DNA of 64,000 nucleotides from Strobilurus pachycystidiatus (taxonomy: Eukaryota; Basidiomycota; Agaricomycetes; Agaricales; Physalacriaceae): NCBI GenBank assembly GCA_019915135.1, contig JAHLMK010000005.1:992001-1056000 (forward strand), read 5' to 3'. How positions within the stretch are numbered: the first letter of the stretch is position 1; each line of letters opens with the position of its first letter. The notes beneath the pieces are model-generated. The model was not told the DNA's origin. It saw nothing but the letters and a program-made list of their open reading frames with translations, and ran no database searches. The position numbers were made by a program, and so were the translations under genes. Of this stretch, positions 33,888-45,770 are shown piece after piece.

Positions 33888-36820
33888 TGTCCATCTCTGG
33901 AGACTTTGACATGATGAGCTTGGACTCTGACAGCGACCTTCCTCTCCAGGCTCTACCTTCGACGAGTCCTCTTCGTGGCTCAAAGCGTAAGCGTGACAAG
34001 CACATAGATGTCCCTTCCACCTCTGCTCAGCACGAACATCCGTTTCCTGGACCTTCTGGCGAGATCCAATACCCACAGCCTCCGCTACCGAAGAAGCAAA
34101 AATACCGTCTGCTCAATGATACCGCGGAAGAGCCGAGAGTGACTGCGCTGCCAGTAAGTCGTCGTTTTCATGATTTGCCCTCAGTCTAACAGACGCTCCT
34201 AGCCCAGCACCAACATGCAACACGATCATCCTTCCGACGAAGAAGAACAGGACCAACAAAGATCACCACTCCCCGAGTTCGTACTCCACAAATTCATGCG
34301 CTCCTTGTATATTGATCACCTTCCACTAGGCAACGCCGCACCCAGACTCATCACGAGCAAGCTCGACAACTCCGAGAATCCGTGACTTGCCCTTAGGATC
34401 CATCGACGAAGAAGAACAGGACCAACGACAGTTCACCACCCCCCGAGTTCGTATTTCCAAGGAATCATGCGCTCCTTGAATGTTGATCACCTTCCACTAG
34501 GCATCACCGCACCCAAAGTCACCACCACGAGCGAGCTCGACAACGCCGAAAGTACGTGACCTGCCCTTCGGTATCACCCAAGTACGCAACATGAGCTCCA
34601 GTTTTTTCTCTATCTGACGAGTTCCCTAGATCGCTACGAACGGTGAGAGCCGTGCAACGGTGCCAAGCGAGAACTCCAGAACAAGAAAGGGTAAAGAACG
34701 AGCACCGGCAGATCCTTTACCGCAGGCGGTGAGGAGTTCTTCAATCCAGGTGCGTTATGTTGCTGCCAGCTATGTTCGGTCTCTTAGGAACGGCGCAGAC
34801 TCGTGCCATGAAACAGCGAGCGACTCTTCTACACCCTATGACAGCAAATTCGTCACGCGCTGCTCGCGCCACTATTCGTCCTGATGCCGAGCCTCCTGTT
34901 CCCTCAGAATCTGTACTTTCAGATTCAAGCTTCTCTTTTCATCCATCCGAAAATGCGCCGTCATTCCTTGTTGCGCGGGCTGGTGCAGCTGCCGTCACCC
35001 ACAACCCTCCGACGCTTACATTCCACTCCCTCGGTCGTGAATTCGAAGCGTCCCCCAATGATCAAAACGAGGACGGAGCCAACACGGAGGGTGCCGATGC
35101 TATGCTCGTCGACTCACATGTTCCAAGCAGTGGAGAACACAGTAGCAACGAAGAACAGGACGTTGTACCCGATCCTGACATACCAGCGTCCGCACCTCTC
35201 AATACCGAGGCAGAAGCCGCTCACAACGAGGACGGCCCCCCCGCAACTGCGAATGCTGGCAATATGGAACGTGACGATGTCATGCACGTCGACCCAATCA
35301 GGCGGACAGAGGCAGAAGCCAATGAAGTATGTCAAAATTCAGCTGGGGCTGAAGAAAACACTCACGCGTTCTCTATAGCCAGCCACACTCGACATAGTTC
35401 CTGCTCTCAAAAACAAAGATATCCCCCTAGCGGCAAAGGCCACCAAGGTATCTTGCTCATTTTTTGATAATTGTGAAGGAAGGATTAACGAGCATGAACA
35501 GAAAGCCTTCATTTTGCATCTTCGTATATTCTGGCGGGCAATCAATCAGAACATCGCACCCGAACAGCCTGGTCCGGAGGTCAAATCAGCGTGGCTATCG
35601 GAACACTCATCCAAGCTCAACGGCGCGGAAATAATCATCGGTGACGCCCTGCAGAAGGAGCGCCAATCTCGACTGAACCCGCAACACCCTTGTCTAAGCG
35701 CTGCCGAGAGGCTCGATCTTGCCAGCGCTACGCAACAGGTGACAGATCTCAGGGCGGAGGCCAATGTCTCGAAGGGAAACATAGCTGGCGACCTCATTCG
35801 CATGAAGGAAGTTTATATCGTTCCTCTATTCTTCGTCCTATCGAAGTTCGGGCTCCAACAATGGGCTCCTGACGTGTTTGAAACCCCCACCTCGACATAC
35901 AACCAGATTCACGAAACGATCGCCATCGCAACTTTCCAAAATCTAGCTAGAGGTTACGCCTACGCTGCTATGGGGCCACTGGCAGAGTTTTTCGATGACG
36001 CCGTCTTTCTCCGGTCCATCTATCGTTGTTTCGTTTTCGGCTACATGATGACGAAGCAAAGAAGGGAACGGAATAACCCTGGGGTTCTCGTCAAGCACGC
36101 TGTGTCTGGGGCTTCACGCAAACGACGCGCTGAGGTATGAGCTTCGTCTTCGTGGTCATTCGTGCTGAATGAGCGTCAATAGCTTTGCCGGACCCGTCGT
36201 CAGGCATTCCGTAAAGGCCATCTTGCCAGAGACGCGGTTCTCCAGGATGAAGGAGCTCATTCTGACGACGAACCGACACCTGAACACGAGCATTATGAGA
36301 TTCGCCAAAAAGAAGGACGGTCCACAGTTCACAAACACATCTTCCGGCTCGTGGATAAACGGAACTCTGCGACCCCTAGACGGGGTGGAGTACGGTGGGT
36401 CGGAATTTAGTATGGACGCCTGTGAAGACGATCTCATTGTTTGCCTTACTTAGAACCAAGCGGACTCGAGCCGATCCTGATGTTCCCCAGAAGGAGCTGC
36501 TCAAAGGCCCCAAATTGAACCAGATGCCCATAGACTATTGTTCGCCGGCGTACTTTAGCAGTCTCAGTCTCCTGGAGCAAGCTCGATGCATGGTCGTCGG
36601 GATCGCTTTCCCTGTGTTTGAACGTTGCATGACGTGGCACGATATCGAACAATGGAACGATTTGTCGTCAGCAGACTTCATGAAACAGTATGCGCCGGAG
36701 GTCTTAGCAGGTTATAGACTGCCTAGATTAGATCAGTTGCAGGACTTGAAGCGACTGAAACTCCTTGATGCTGACGAAATGAAGGCCATCAACACCACGC
36801 TGTCTTATGTCTCCCCGTAA
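33888..36820 (+). CDS. Cargo family gene b
   Basis: Starts at ATG 33,888 with a Ser/Asp-rich and then basic N-part (exon to about 34,152). The exons between 34,200 and 35,326 are uncertain and include a tandem duplication. From 35,379 the structure is clear: exons 35,379-35,447, 35,502-36,134, 36,183-36,394 and 36,454-36,820, all joins in frame (427 codons including stop). The middle domain (LFFVLSKFGLQQWAP...TYNQIHETIAIATFQ...IYRCFVFGYMM) matches gene c over its whole length, then come the HSDDE...EGRS segment and the C-terminal Tyr/Leu/Pro module. No known domain. Predicted nuclear from the basic N-part, an inference only. Confidence 0.65.
34235..34572 (+). repeat. 169-bp tandem duplication in family gene b
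   Basis: Two diverged units starting CGACGAAGAAGAACAGGACC at 34,235 and 34,404 (period 169) share TCATGCGCTCCTTG and TTGATCACCTTCCACTAGGC. They seem to double an exon-intron pair, which makes the local gene model unclear. Confidence 0.85.
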
Positions 36821-37338
36821 TCGGTGCTGCTACTGAGCCACGTATCATCATGTTTTTAGTCTGCTCCCTCGTTCATAGTCCTCTACATTGTCACGTAATA
36901 CTAGAAATGTATCTCATGTCTTCACTCCGTTGCACAATAATAGGCGCGAAGTCACAATTAAAGGCACGACGGCTTTACCGGATTTAACGTTTAGCGGGGT
37001 TGATCCGTGCCAATCCCTCGAGATTGGCTTGTCTTCCGACTTCCACTACGACCGTTGACTACGACCGTTGGATTACCCTCCCATTAAATTGCCTGCGTTC
37101 CACGGATTGGACTTTGCCCAGTCATAGTTTGCACCCTTACTAGACCAAACTTGTTACCGACTGTGGTGCATTGGTTGATCATAATATCTCTCAAGGAATC
37201 GCTCAAGCATCCGAGCCTGTTGCAACCATCTCTGTCTTCCCATTTCCTCCCTACCTTTGTTGCCCCTTCCGAGTTTGCCATTCCAAGTTCGCCAAGTGAA
37301 GCTGTTGATATTGGTCCAGTTCACTTTGCGTCAGAACC
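36821..37338. other. Intergenic between family gene b and the transposase
   Basis: Holds a GGATTTAACG half of the hairpin motif at about 36,980 and a short doubled ACTACGACCGTTG (37,047 and 37,059). No gene is seen. No inverted repeat matching the region right of the transposase was found here. Confidence 0.4.
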
Positions 37339-40300
37339 ATGGTCTGGTGTACGTGTACAGTATGTGTCGAGAAGTACGGTGGAGGTGGTTTGAAGTGTAC
37401 CGCGGCCACTCGTCATACTCATGAGCAGCTGGACCGTGATCGTGCGGCCAACACTTCCATTCCTTCCTTGAATCCCATACCGGAAGAGGCTGAGGCTGAA
37501 GCAACAACTGCGGATCCACCTGCAGATGCTGAGCCTCCTCGAAAAGGTAGTGTACAAGCAACCCACTTGTGAAATCACTCACTGATGAGAAACAGTGGTG
37601 GTTGTAGACCTTGCGCTGATAACAACATTGCTGTCACAGCTTGTGGTGTGGCTTGTTCTACGAGCAGGTCTGAGTCGCACAGCAGCCGGACAATCTCTCA
37701 AAGCATTGGACTACATTCTCTCTCTTCTTCTTAAGCTCGTTTCCACTGCCATAGAGGACGAGTTTCACACCGTGATACAATTTACTGGTGTCGAGATTCC
37801 TCAAGACATTTGAGCAGTATATAGGCGACTAGGGGTTGATCCAGAAATCACACAAACTGCAGTGTGTCCAAAATGCTTTACCCCCGTGGAAGGTGCCGCG
37901 GAAGTCTGCTCTTGGAGAGAGACACGTCGCTCTCGCCCTTGTGGCACCCAACTTCTGAAGTCTGCTCAGACAAGGTCAGGTGCAACAAGAACAGTATGTG
38001 CTTTGTGACTAACTTTACTATAATCTGTCTGCTGATTGAGTACTTAGATACCCCGTTTGCTTTATTGTACACAGTCATTCAAATCATGGGTCACATGGTT
38101 TCTTTCACGACCAGACATTGAAAACGCCTTGGAGAAAACCTTCCTACGACCTCCTCCAGCTCAGTTCAATGCCATGCATAGTATTCAGGACAGCCCTGCA
38201 TGGCAGGCTCTCCGTGGCTTCCTTCAGACACCCTACAATCTTGTATTTGCCATCTATATTGACTGGTTAAATCCTTTCACCAATAAACAAGCAGGTAATC
38301 TGAGTTGTATACTATTTGTATATCCTACTGACTGAAACCAGGGAAAAAATACTCCATGGGCGCTGTAGTCGCCTACTGCATGAATCTTCCCATAGAAATT
38401 GCTTTTGCACCGGAGAACTGTTTTTTCATCACAGCTACTCCTGGACCTAAAGAACCAGATGTTGTCACCTTGAACCACTGTATTCGCCCTTTCATTGATG
38501 AGATTTTGCCATTCCAGAGACTTGGAGAGCAAATTCCCACTCATCGACATCCCAACGGAGCGTTGGTTCGCACTAGAGTGGGAATTCCGGTTATTGCTGA
38601 CACGCCAGCTCTTCATAAGGTCAATTTCCCCACTGAGTCTGTATCTGATTGCTCATAAATGGACTCTCATAAGATCCTAGGTCATCTCAGCCATTCAGCA
38701 TATTACTTCTGCTCGTTCTGTGACTTGCTCATTCAGGATATCGAGGAACTTGACCATACACATTGGCACCTACGCAATGGCACCACAACTCGTGCACAGG
38801 CTAATGAATGGAAAGAACTCAACACAAAATCTGCCCGTACAGACTATGCCAAAAGTACAGGAATACGGTGGACAGAACTGCATCGCTTGAATCTCTCTCA
38901 TTGGGATTCTATCCTGCATCACATTCTGGGATTCATGCACATTTGGCTTGAAGGTCTTCTTGAGACACATTTACGGGTCTTGTGGGGAATAGGGCGAGCT
39001 GAAACAGATGAAAAAGCGCAGAAGCAGACTAGGGAAACAGTTGCAGAGGAGAATCAGGATGATGAGCGGTTTACTCAAGCTGATGTGGATGAGTCAGTGG
39101 AGGAGGCAAGCGAATTGACTAGTGAGGCAGCAGAGAATGTCATGTGGGAGCCACAGACTATTCAGTTAACTTACGACCTTGATTCTTCATCTGATGATGA
39201 CGATGAGGATTATATTCCTCTAATGCATGGTAAAGGAACCTCCTTGTCTTATATATAAATTCTAACATTGTTCTTGAAGATGCTGATGATGACCAGGAAG
39301 AGGAGATTGTTGCCAATGCTGATGGAACTATCACGGATAATACAGATACCGATGAAAGCGAGGAAGACGATGAGGAGCTCACCGATCCTTCGTTCTTGGG
39401 CGAGATCACCGAAGGGGGGGATACATTTGGGAAGGAAGAGATGACCGAGATCTGGAAATGTATCACTGAGATGACTCTACCCACTTGGGTTAGTCGCCCT
39501 CCCTTTGATCTAGGAAAGAAAACAGCTGGCCATGGAAAGCTCACGGCAGCGGATTTCCTTACCTTGTTTGCCACGGTCTTTCCGCTCATTCTTCCCGAGT
39601 TCTGGTATCGGTCCAATGATCTGGTCAAACGTACCATGCTCACCAACTTCTACAATCTTGTTGCCTGCACCAATATTGTGGCATCATATACAACCAACCA
39701 TAGTGAAGCTGAGAGGTTTCAAGAGCATTACACGGCATACCGAGGATCACTTCCCCAACTTTTCCCAACTTTCCACTCGCTTCCAAAACATCACTATGGG
39801 GAGCACCTTAGTGCACTCCTCAGCTATTGGGGACCTCTTGCCTCATTGAATGAGTTTGCTGGGGAGCGTTTGAATGGCATGCTACAAAGGATCAAGACAA
39901 ATGGTCAAGCAGGTAGCATTGTTCATCACTCTATTGACTTCCACATTTGTTGATCTGCTTGTACAGGGCAACTAGAACTTACTTTGATGCGTCAAATCAA
40001 TCGACGCTTCAGACTACAAGTTCTTCTTCAAGGCGCAGATGATGCTAGTGTACCTAGTGCACATTTATCTAGCATCTTGGAGCCTGACCGTGCTACTGGT
40101 CCAAAAACTCTCGATGCTGAAGCAACAGCGGCATACTTGGCTCCTCTTCCTCATATGGAGAAAGCCGACCACGACATGGTGCTTGCCTATCTCAACGCTC
40201 ATGGCCCGCCGTACCTTGACTGCGAGCATCGTCCTCTCTTTCCGAACAGTCGTGTTTTCCCACCAGTTGCAAAGCTACGCACCGAGTGGCGAGTGGATGA

Positions 40301-40673
40301 CCGCACCTATAGCCGCATCGACTCGCATTCAGGTAACAGTGCGATACAATTTCGTCACCCGGATAGTGGACACTCAAAGACTGGGTCCATCACAAGTATT
40401 CTCTGCATACCCTTGCAAGGAGTTCTTCGTACCTTCTTCATCGTGACATTGCACAAGCCCCTTCCCGAAGCTGACTTACAAAAAACACCATTCCCGAGAC
40501 ATCCTCGCTTGCTTACCACTGCCGTTGATAAAGACCTTTCGAATACACGAGTCGTCATAGAATCGGAACACATTATTACACACCTTACCACGTATATCCG
40601 GCCGGCTCGCACGTACAATGTAGGGAAGCCATTCATGGTTATTTGTTGGGCCTTGAATCGCGGTCGTAGATAG
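37339..40673 (+). pseudogene. CMC (Tnp2-type) transposase, complete but for one in-frame TGA
   Basis: Seven exons: 37,339-37,546; 37,596-37,993; 38,048-38,294; 38,342-38,619; 38,674-39,229; 39,280-39,912; 39,967-40,673. Together 3,027 bases, 1,008 codons plus stop. The N-end has the Cys-pair CTCTVC usual in basidiomycete Tnp2 proteins, then VCPKCF, the transposase core with ATPGPKEP (38,440s), PVIADTPALHKILGHLSHSA joined over an intron, YYFCSFCDLL, GIRWTELHRL, and ERLNGMLQRIKTNGQAGQLE near the end. A TGA at 37,811-37,813 sits in QDI-AVYRRL where CGA is expected. Role by family: cutting and joining at the inverted repeats. It is the best candidate for moving the 24-kb element, though this copy may be silent unless the stop is read through. 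Confidence 0.85.
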
Positions 40674-40868
40674 AAGAATACATGTTGCATGCAATTTAGT
40701 CCGACAACCAGGTGCATACGAAATATCCATAGAACTACATACAGTACAGGTAAGCATACGAGAATCTATATGGGAAACATACGCGGGAGCATACAGAAGA
40801 GAGTATGAAAATCTATGATTGTAGAGGAGTGGGGCGTCTGCACCGCCAAGACCTACATCACCCGCCAC

Positions 40869-42939
40869 TTATTTGTGCTCGTGCTCCACTGGCGCGACGA
40901 TGTCCATGTTGACCGCCGCCGCCGCCGAGCCCGAAACTCTGACCTCAGCCTGGTTGTCCTCCTCGACAATGATATTGTCGTCTTCGCCCTGCTGCTCGTC
41001 ATCGACAGAGATACGGTCCTCCTCGTCGCCCTGCTGCGCATCATCGACAGGGATACGGTCCACCTGCTCCTCATCAGTGAAGCTGGCGTCGTCCTCGTCC
41101 ATGTCTTCGTCGAGTTCGATGAACTCGACATCAGCGTCACCTTCGATGTCATCCTTCTTTCCGTTGCCTCCAATCATGCCCGCCTTCTTCAAATTTGCAA
41201 TCTGCGCAGGTGTTGGATCAGGGTAGGCTGACAATGCCCTTTCGGAGTATTTGGCCTTGAATTCCTCGTCCGGCATGCTCAGAACCTCTATCGCAAATAG
41301 ACCAGAGTGCTCCGTCTGGAACTGGGCTTTCAAAGCGTCTTCTTCATCACGGTGAGGAAACGCGACACCGTATTGGGATAGGTCGAACTGTTCCTGGGCT
41401 GTCAATTCAGTCCTCCAGAACGATGGCGAATGGTAATCGCGTGCAACTGCCTCGGGTGCTTCTTCGAAGAGAGGAGCAAGCGATTCCCCTCCGTATACTC
41501 GTTTCCTCTCCTTGTCTTTGCTGAAAAAAATGGTAAGACACAAGAAGCAGACGGACACGACGTTACATACGTTGCGATACCATTCCGCTTTTTGTAACCA
41601 GCATAGCGAGTATCGAGATATTGTAGAAACTCGGTCACGGTCTGGCTACGTCCCTCCTTGCGGCGAACCCGCCAATACTTCTTGTCTTCAGAGAGCTCGT
41701 CGTCCGAGTGTACCTCCTCCACGCTGACAAGATTGTGGTATCGGGGAGCCACGCCGAGGGAAAGGCACATGGCCAGCCGATTGTGCATCATCTGGAAAAG
41801 TGTTAGCGAAAAGAAGTATGCTGACTAGGTGAGCTACTCACCTTCTGGCGCTGTATGCGCGCCTCAGCCGAGAGTCTACTCTTCTCGTGAATCCCTTCGG
41901 ACCTGAGTTCCGCGTTCACCTTCGATCCCATCAACTTGTAGACGAAATGCCGGTAGATAGACTGTATGAGGGGTCGATCGTGAAACCAAGGTTGGAAGCG
42001 GACCTCTGCGGGAGGATAGACGGCCATCAAGCCCATGGTTTGGAAGGTACTCAGAGCGATCCCTTCGTGAACGAGGTTGTAAGGTGACTCGGGGCTGTTG
42101 CTGGAGCATTGGGGAGCGAAGACTTCTAGACCAAAACGACCGAGAGCGGAGAACAAGGAAGCCAAAGTGCCCTCATCCACTTTGCTGATGGTCTTTTCAA
42201 TCACGCTGGTGCCCTGAGCCGCCGTCTCCTTGACTTTCGCGGCCTTGTTGATGCTCGCCTGGTTGGCCGCTTTGGAGGATGACATGATGGCTTGGACGGT
42301 CGCTTCCATGTTGGCCTGCGTGGAAGCAGTGTCTTGCCAGGCCTTCACGGCTGCGGCAGAAACGGGAGGTGGGATCGAATCGTCGTTGTACAGTCCCCAG
42401 AGCAACCGAATATGAAGATAAACCCAGCCCTATAGCACGATGGTTGAGACGCGTGAATAGAGAAGAAACGGATGACGTACTTTGAATTTCCTCAGCGCGG
42501 GGGTGTCCCTCTCTTTCTTGGGCTGTGGATCCTCGTCATCGGACTCTTCGCTGGAATCAGCGTCGGACGAAGAGGCAGACGAGGAGGATTCGGAACGGCT
42601 GCGCCTACGCCGCCTCTTTCGCTCCTTTTCCTTTCCCTTGCCGCGGATCGATTGCTTCTTGGCCTTGGAAATCTCCTTCGCCCTCTCCCTGGCCTTCGAC
42701 GTCTGCTTCCTGGTGGATTTCTTTCTCTCCTGCGGCGGCTTGGCCTTCTCTTTCTCTGCCTGCCGAGTGGCCTTGGCCTTTTCCCTCGCTCGCTGCTTCT
42801 CCGTCTTGGCCTTCTTCGACGGCGAAGGCGTGGTAGGAGCTACACTGCTGGTACGTGGGCGCTTCCTGCCTCGAGGGGGAGTTATGTTGCCTTGCATGGA
42901 GACGTCGTCGCTGGTGCGAGGATCGTTGGTGTTCGACAT
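40869..42939 (-). CDS. Cargo family gene c, intact (639 residues)
   Basis: Exons 42,939-42,481, 42,429-41,842, 41,791-41,571 and 41,520-40,869, separated by introns of 51, 50 and 50 bases; 1,920 bases in frame. The N-part is strongly basic with KEKAK/RKR runs and an RS/Ser-rich stretch, then WVYLHIRLLWGLYNDD, a helical domain (LGRFGLEVFAP...YNLVHEGIALSTFQ...SIYRHFVYKLM), VHSDDELSEDKKYW...KEGRS, DYHSPSFW, and LSMPDEEFKAKYSERALSAY, ending in an acidic tail. Genes a and b share these blocks, so three copies of one family lie in this element. No known domain recognised; the charge pattern suggests a nuclear protein. Confidence 0.8.
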
Positions 42940-43486
42940 AGTGAGAACTGGTGAGAGGAAGTGTGGACTGAAGATGGTGGAGGAATAGTTGACTGCAGAT
43001 GAAAGAATGAAAGAAGTGAAAGGACGTGTTGTCATAGGATAAGGGCCACGCGGTCCGGACATTGTCATGTAGGGTCCGCACGAGGCAGTGTCGCGTACAG
43101 ACAGTACTATAATGCCCCAAAAAGTATTAGACAGTCTTCGTTGAGGTTAGACGACGTGATTAACACACCAATAGTAGTGTAGCATTCATCGACTCGCGCA
43201 AGCCAAGCCCAAAGTTTCATATGACTGTATTTCCTGTTCGTCAGTACTAGCATTCCCACTTCATTGTCCTCAATCACATCTGGGTATATTTAACGCGCTA
43301 CTTGGTCACCCGGAGGCTAAGCCCAAAACCCACGACAAGGGGGCGCGCGGATGCCAGCACCCGATTTTGGGGGCCCTCACAGAGGGTACGGTTACAAGAT
43401 ATTGATCGATTGATGATGCTATGTTACAAGTAGATGCCAAGATGAAAATTTGCGGTCCCAAACAACCATTATTCGTCTGCCGGGGA
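42940..43486. other. Intergenic, promoter region of family gene c
   Basis: No open frame of weight. A GC-rich palindrome-like stretch lies near 43,320-43,390 (CCCAAAACCC against GATTTTGGGGG). Confidence 0.4.
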
Positions 43487-44390
43487 TCAGTGAGCAGGCA
43501 GGATGAGAACTAACAAACTGACTGTCTTGTTCTTCCTGTGTCGAATCGCCCGAGTCCTGATCATCTGTGGGCTTGTTGGAAAGTGTGACGGTATAGTGAA
43601 TTGGTGAGATTCACCGTCATCCTCATCCTCTTCGGATGAGCCGGTCGAATCCTCTTCTTCGAGCGCTGAAGACGGCTGTGATAAAAAAGTTACGCAGGAC
43701 GGACTCGATCTGACCATTGCGTTTTCGATGCTCGTCTCGCTCCCGCTGTCTCTGCTCCCGTCGCTCCTGTCGCCTCTGCTGGGTCAGGTTTGCAAGGTAC
43801 TCTCGGGCAGCACGAATCTCTTCGTCATCGAGTTTTTTTTGATTCCCTGCGACACATCACCACATTAGGCGCAGCAGTGGTACAAGAGAGTGCACGATGA
43901 GTAGCTTACTGATATGCTCCGCTGATGCTCGAATACGCCTACGAGGCCAAAGTTCTTCCTCCCGGTGACCGGTATCCTGTTCCACGCGGGCCCACCACGC
44001 GTCCAGCAGCGCGTCAACTCCTGACTTTTCGAATGTCGACACCGGTTCCCACCGACTTGACGCAGTCAACAAAATGAATTATTTAAGTGCGGTTGGGACT
44101 GACGGTGGTTCAGGACGCGAAAATAGATGGGATTGGATTACGAGGTATTCGGATCGGTGGCGGCGGCGGTGCCATCGGGCTGCTATGATGCATCCTGGAG
44201 AGAATCACTGAGATGAAATGAGCGCAACAAGCTACGCACTTGGCTTGAGAATTCCTCCTTCGGGCATTTGGGAGTGGCGGTTGTCTAAATATCTTGTCGT
44301 GAGCGAGTTGCAGCCCACTGCTAATTCGGCTGGCCACGACCGCAGGTACCTCACACACGGTAGTCTTATCGCGATGCAAGACATTCGTAT
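43487..44390 (-). CDS. Chromodomain-type gene 2, diverged or partial
   Basis: The minus-strand piece 44,072-43,915 reads SRWEPVSTF...LLDAWWARVEQDTGH, the counterpart of WEPTISF...LLTEWWTRVEQDSGH in chromodomain gene 1. After an intron ending near 43,849 a coiled, Arg/Glu/Gln-rich stretch follows (QQRRQERREQRQRERDEHR), then an acidic Ser-rich tail to 43,487 in another frame. I do not find the YRVKWLGY part of the chromodomain upstream, only an Arg/Pro-rich frame (44,110-44,394), so the gene may be truncated or its first exons unrecognised. It lies next to the shared module at 44,482-44,587, as gene 1 lies next to module A. Confidence 0.45.
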
Positions 44391-44481
44391 TCACATTGGC
44401 TGCTACTTTACTTGCCGAGACAGGCGACTCACCGATGACTTCTATGACTCTCGGCTACTTATGATCGTGGTACGAAGACAA

Positions 44482-44587
44482 GTAGGAAAAAGTCACATGC
44501 ACGCCGAGGACCTAGGCAAATCGGCAGCTCAACGTTAAATCCGTCTTCTCGGACTTAAGGTCCTCGGCAGAATTTGATTACACTGCC
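44482..44587 (+). promoter_or_regulatory. Shared 5' module B upstream of chromodomain-type gene 2
   Basis: Carries CCTAGGCAAATCGGCAGCTC, then the hairpin-forming GTTAAATCCG and CGGACTTAAGG and TTTGATTACACTGCC, the same order as in module C (reverse strand, 46,608-46,720) and, more diverged, module A. Confidence 0.6.
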
Positions 44588-44741
44588 GAAGCGCCTGAGG
44601 GATACGAACGAAGATCACCATCACATCGTAGAATACCATTGAATTGAAAAGGGTTTTAACATGGCATCCTATTAAGTCATAATTCTTTCATAAGGAAACC
44701 GGTTCATTGCCCGCATACTGTTTGTAACACTGTGATCCACT

Positions 44742-45180
44742 TTAAAGATGCCTAACGATATCCTTCTCGATAGCGAGCGCCCAAATCTTATTTGCCTCCT
44801 CTTCCGTCCATGTAGGAAGAGGCAGTCTGCTACCCATGTTGGGATTCGCTTTCAGTACAGCTTGGCGTCCCCGAAAGCAACCCGGCTTCTCGCCAACCCA
44901 GACCACCCAGAAAGCCCTCTCAGCAGCCGCGTTGTCATCGAAGGGCGGATAAGGGAAGCTTGTGCGGCTTGGCTCTGGACCTCTTGATTTGCCCATATTC
45001 GGCGGTCCCAAGGATTCCAAGTCTTTCACAGTTGGCGCTGGGGTTCATGTTCATCAATCTGCAACGTTGTTTAAGGGAGGGAGGAGACGAACCATCGGCC
45101 AGAGTATGCTTGGAGGCTACCGCCATGAGTTCCTTTGATGTATAATTCCACCGCCGCTCGCCTTGGGCCTGCAACCTTTT
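44742..45180 (-). CDS. RNase H1 N-terminal / viroplasmin-like domain fragment
   Basis: The minus-strand frame 45,029-44,742 reads RAFWVVWVGEKPGCF...LPTWTEEEANKIW, which fits the small RNase H1 N-terminal (viroplasmin-like) fold seen in many agaricomycete proteins, a nucleic-acid hybrid-binding module. The frame has no own ATG before MGKSRG; an upstream frame (45,174 leftwards) may supply the first exon. There is no catalytic RNase H part. It lies in the spacer between chromodomain gene 2 and the Spt5-like gene. Confidence 0.4.
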
Positions 45181-45259
45181 TGGCGCTGATCGTGCTTTGA
45201 CTCGAGACCGTGCTGGAACGCAGCATTATTAAATTCGATTATCATCATGAAATCAAGAA

Positions 45260-45520
45260 TACGAACGTCTGCGAAAGCATATGAAAGCAGTGGCCAGCAG
45301 AGCAACGGTGAAGATGACGGTAGGATCATGTGAGAACATCAAGGCAGTGGCAAGAAAGGCGATGATAAAAAAGATGGCGAGAAAGATGGTGGAAGATATG
45401 CAAGCAGCGGCCAGAAATGCGAGGGTGACGATGACGGTGAGATCATTCGAGGCCATGAGAGCAGTGGCAAGGAATGCGATGGTAAAGAAGATGGTGAAAG
45501 CCATGTCGGTCAGTGGCACT
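45260..45520. repeat. Degenerate repeats of about 60 bp
   Basis: AGCAGTGGCAAGAAAGGCGA-like units recur with GATGACGGT(A/G)(A/G)GATCAT between them. One strand (minus, 45,253-45,558) would encode a string of hydrophobic segments (FFTIAFLATAL, TVIVTLAFLAAA, FFIIAFLATAL), the other a string of basic amphipathic ones. Whether either is translated is unknown. Confidence 0.7.
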
Positions 45521-45770
45521 GATCGCGCGTTTTTGGGGCGTGTCACCTGGCTCCTCACAATGAATGCCTCCGAGGCACATGTCGGCTAGAAACGCGTGTT
45601 TCTTGCATCCAACTCTTGATGATATGCGGCACCTCCCTGGACAGCTTCATTGTTATCGATTCATGAGTTTTAATCTCGTCTTGTAAGTATAACTTACATA
45701 CCTCCTAAGAACGCCACACTTTCTCGCCAGTCCGAGAAAAAAGTCCGCTGGGATTCTTAATGCCAAAGAT

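Noticed and set aside
31500..36820. Family genes a and b as a single long gene
   Set aside because: Gene a ends with a stop at 33,479 after the complete C-terminal module, and gene b starts again with its own N-part and repeats the same module.
36950..40870. A smaller CMC element of about 4 kb nested around the transposase
   Set aside because: I compared both flanks and found no inverted repeat pair or 3-bp duplication; the only matching ends are those at 28,328 and 52,442.
42472..42954. Plus-strand frames of 160-168 codons opposite family gene c
   Set aside because: Antisense shadows of a Lys/Ser-rich exon whose minus-strand frame and splice joins are far better supported.
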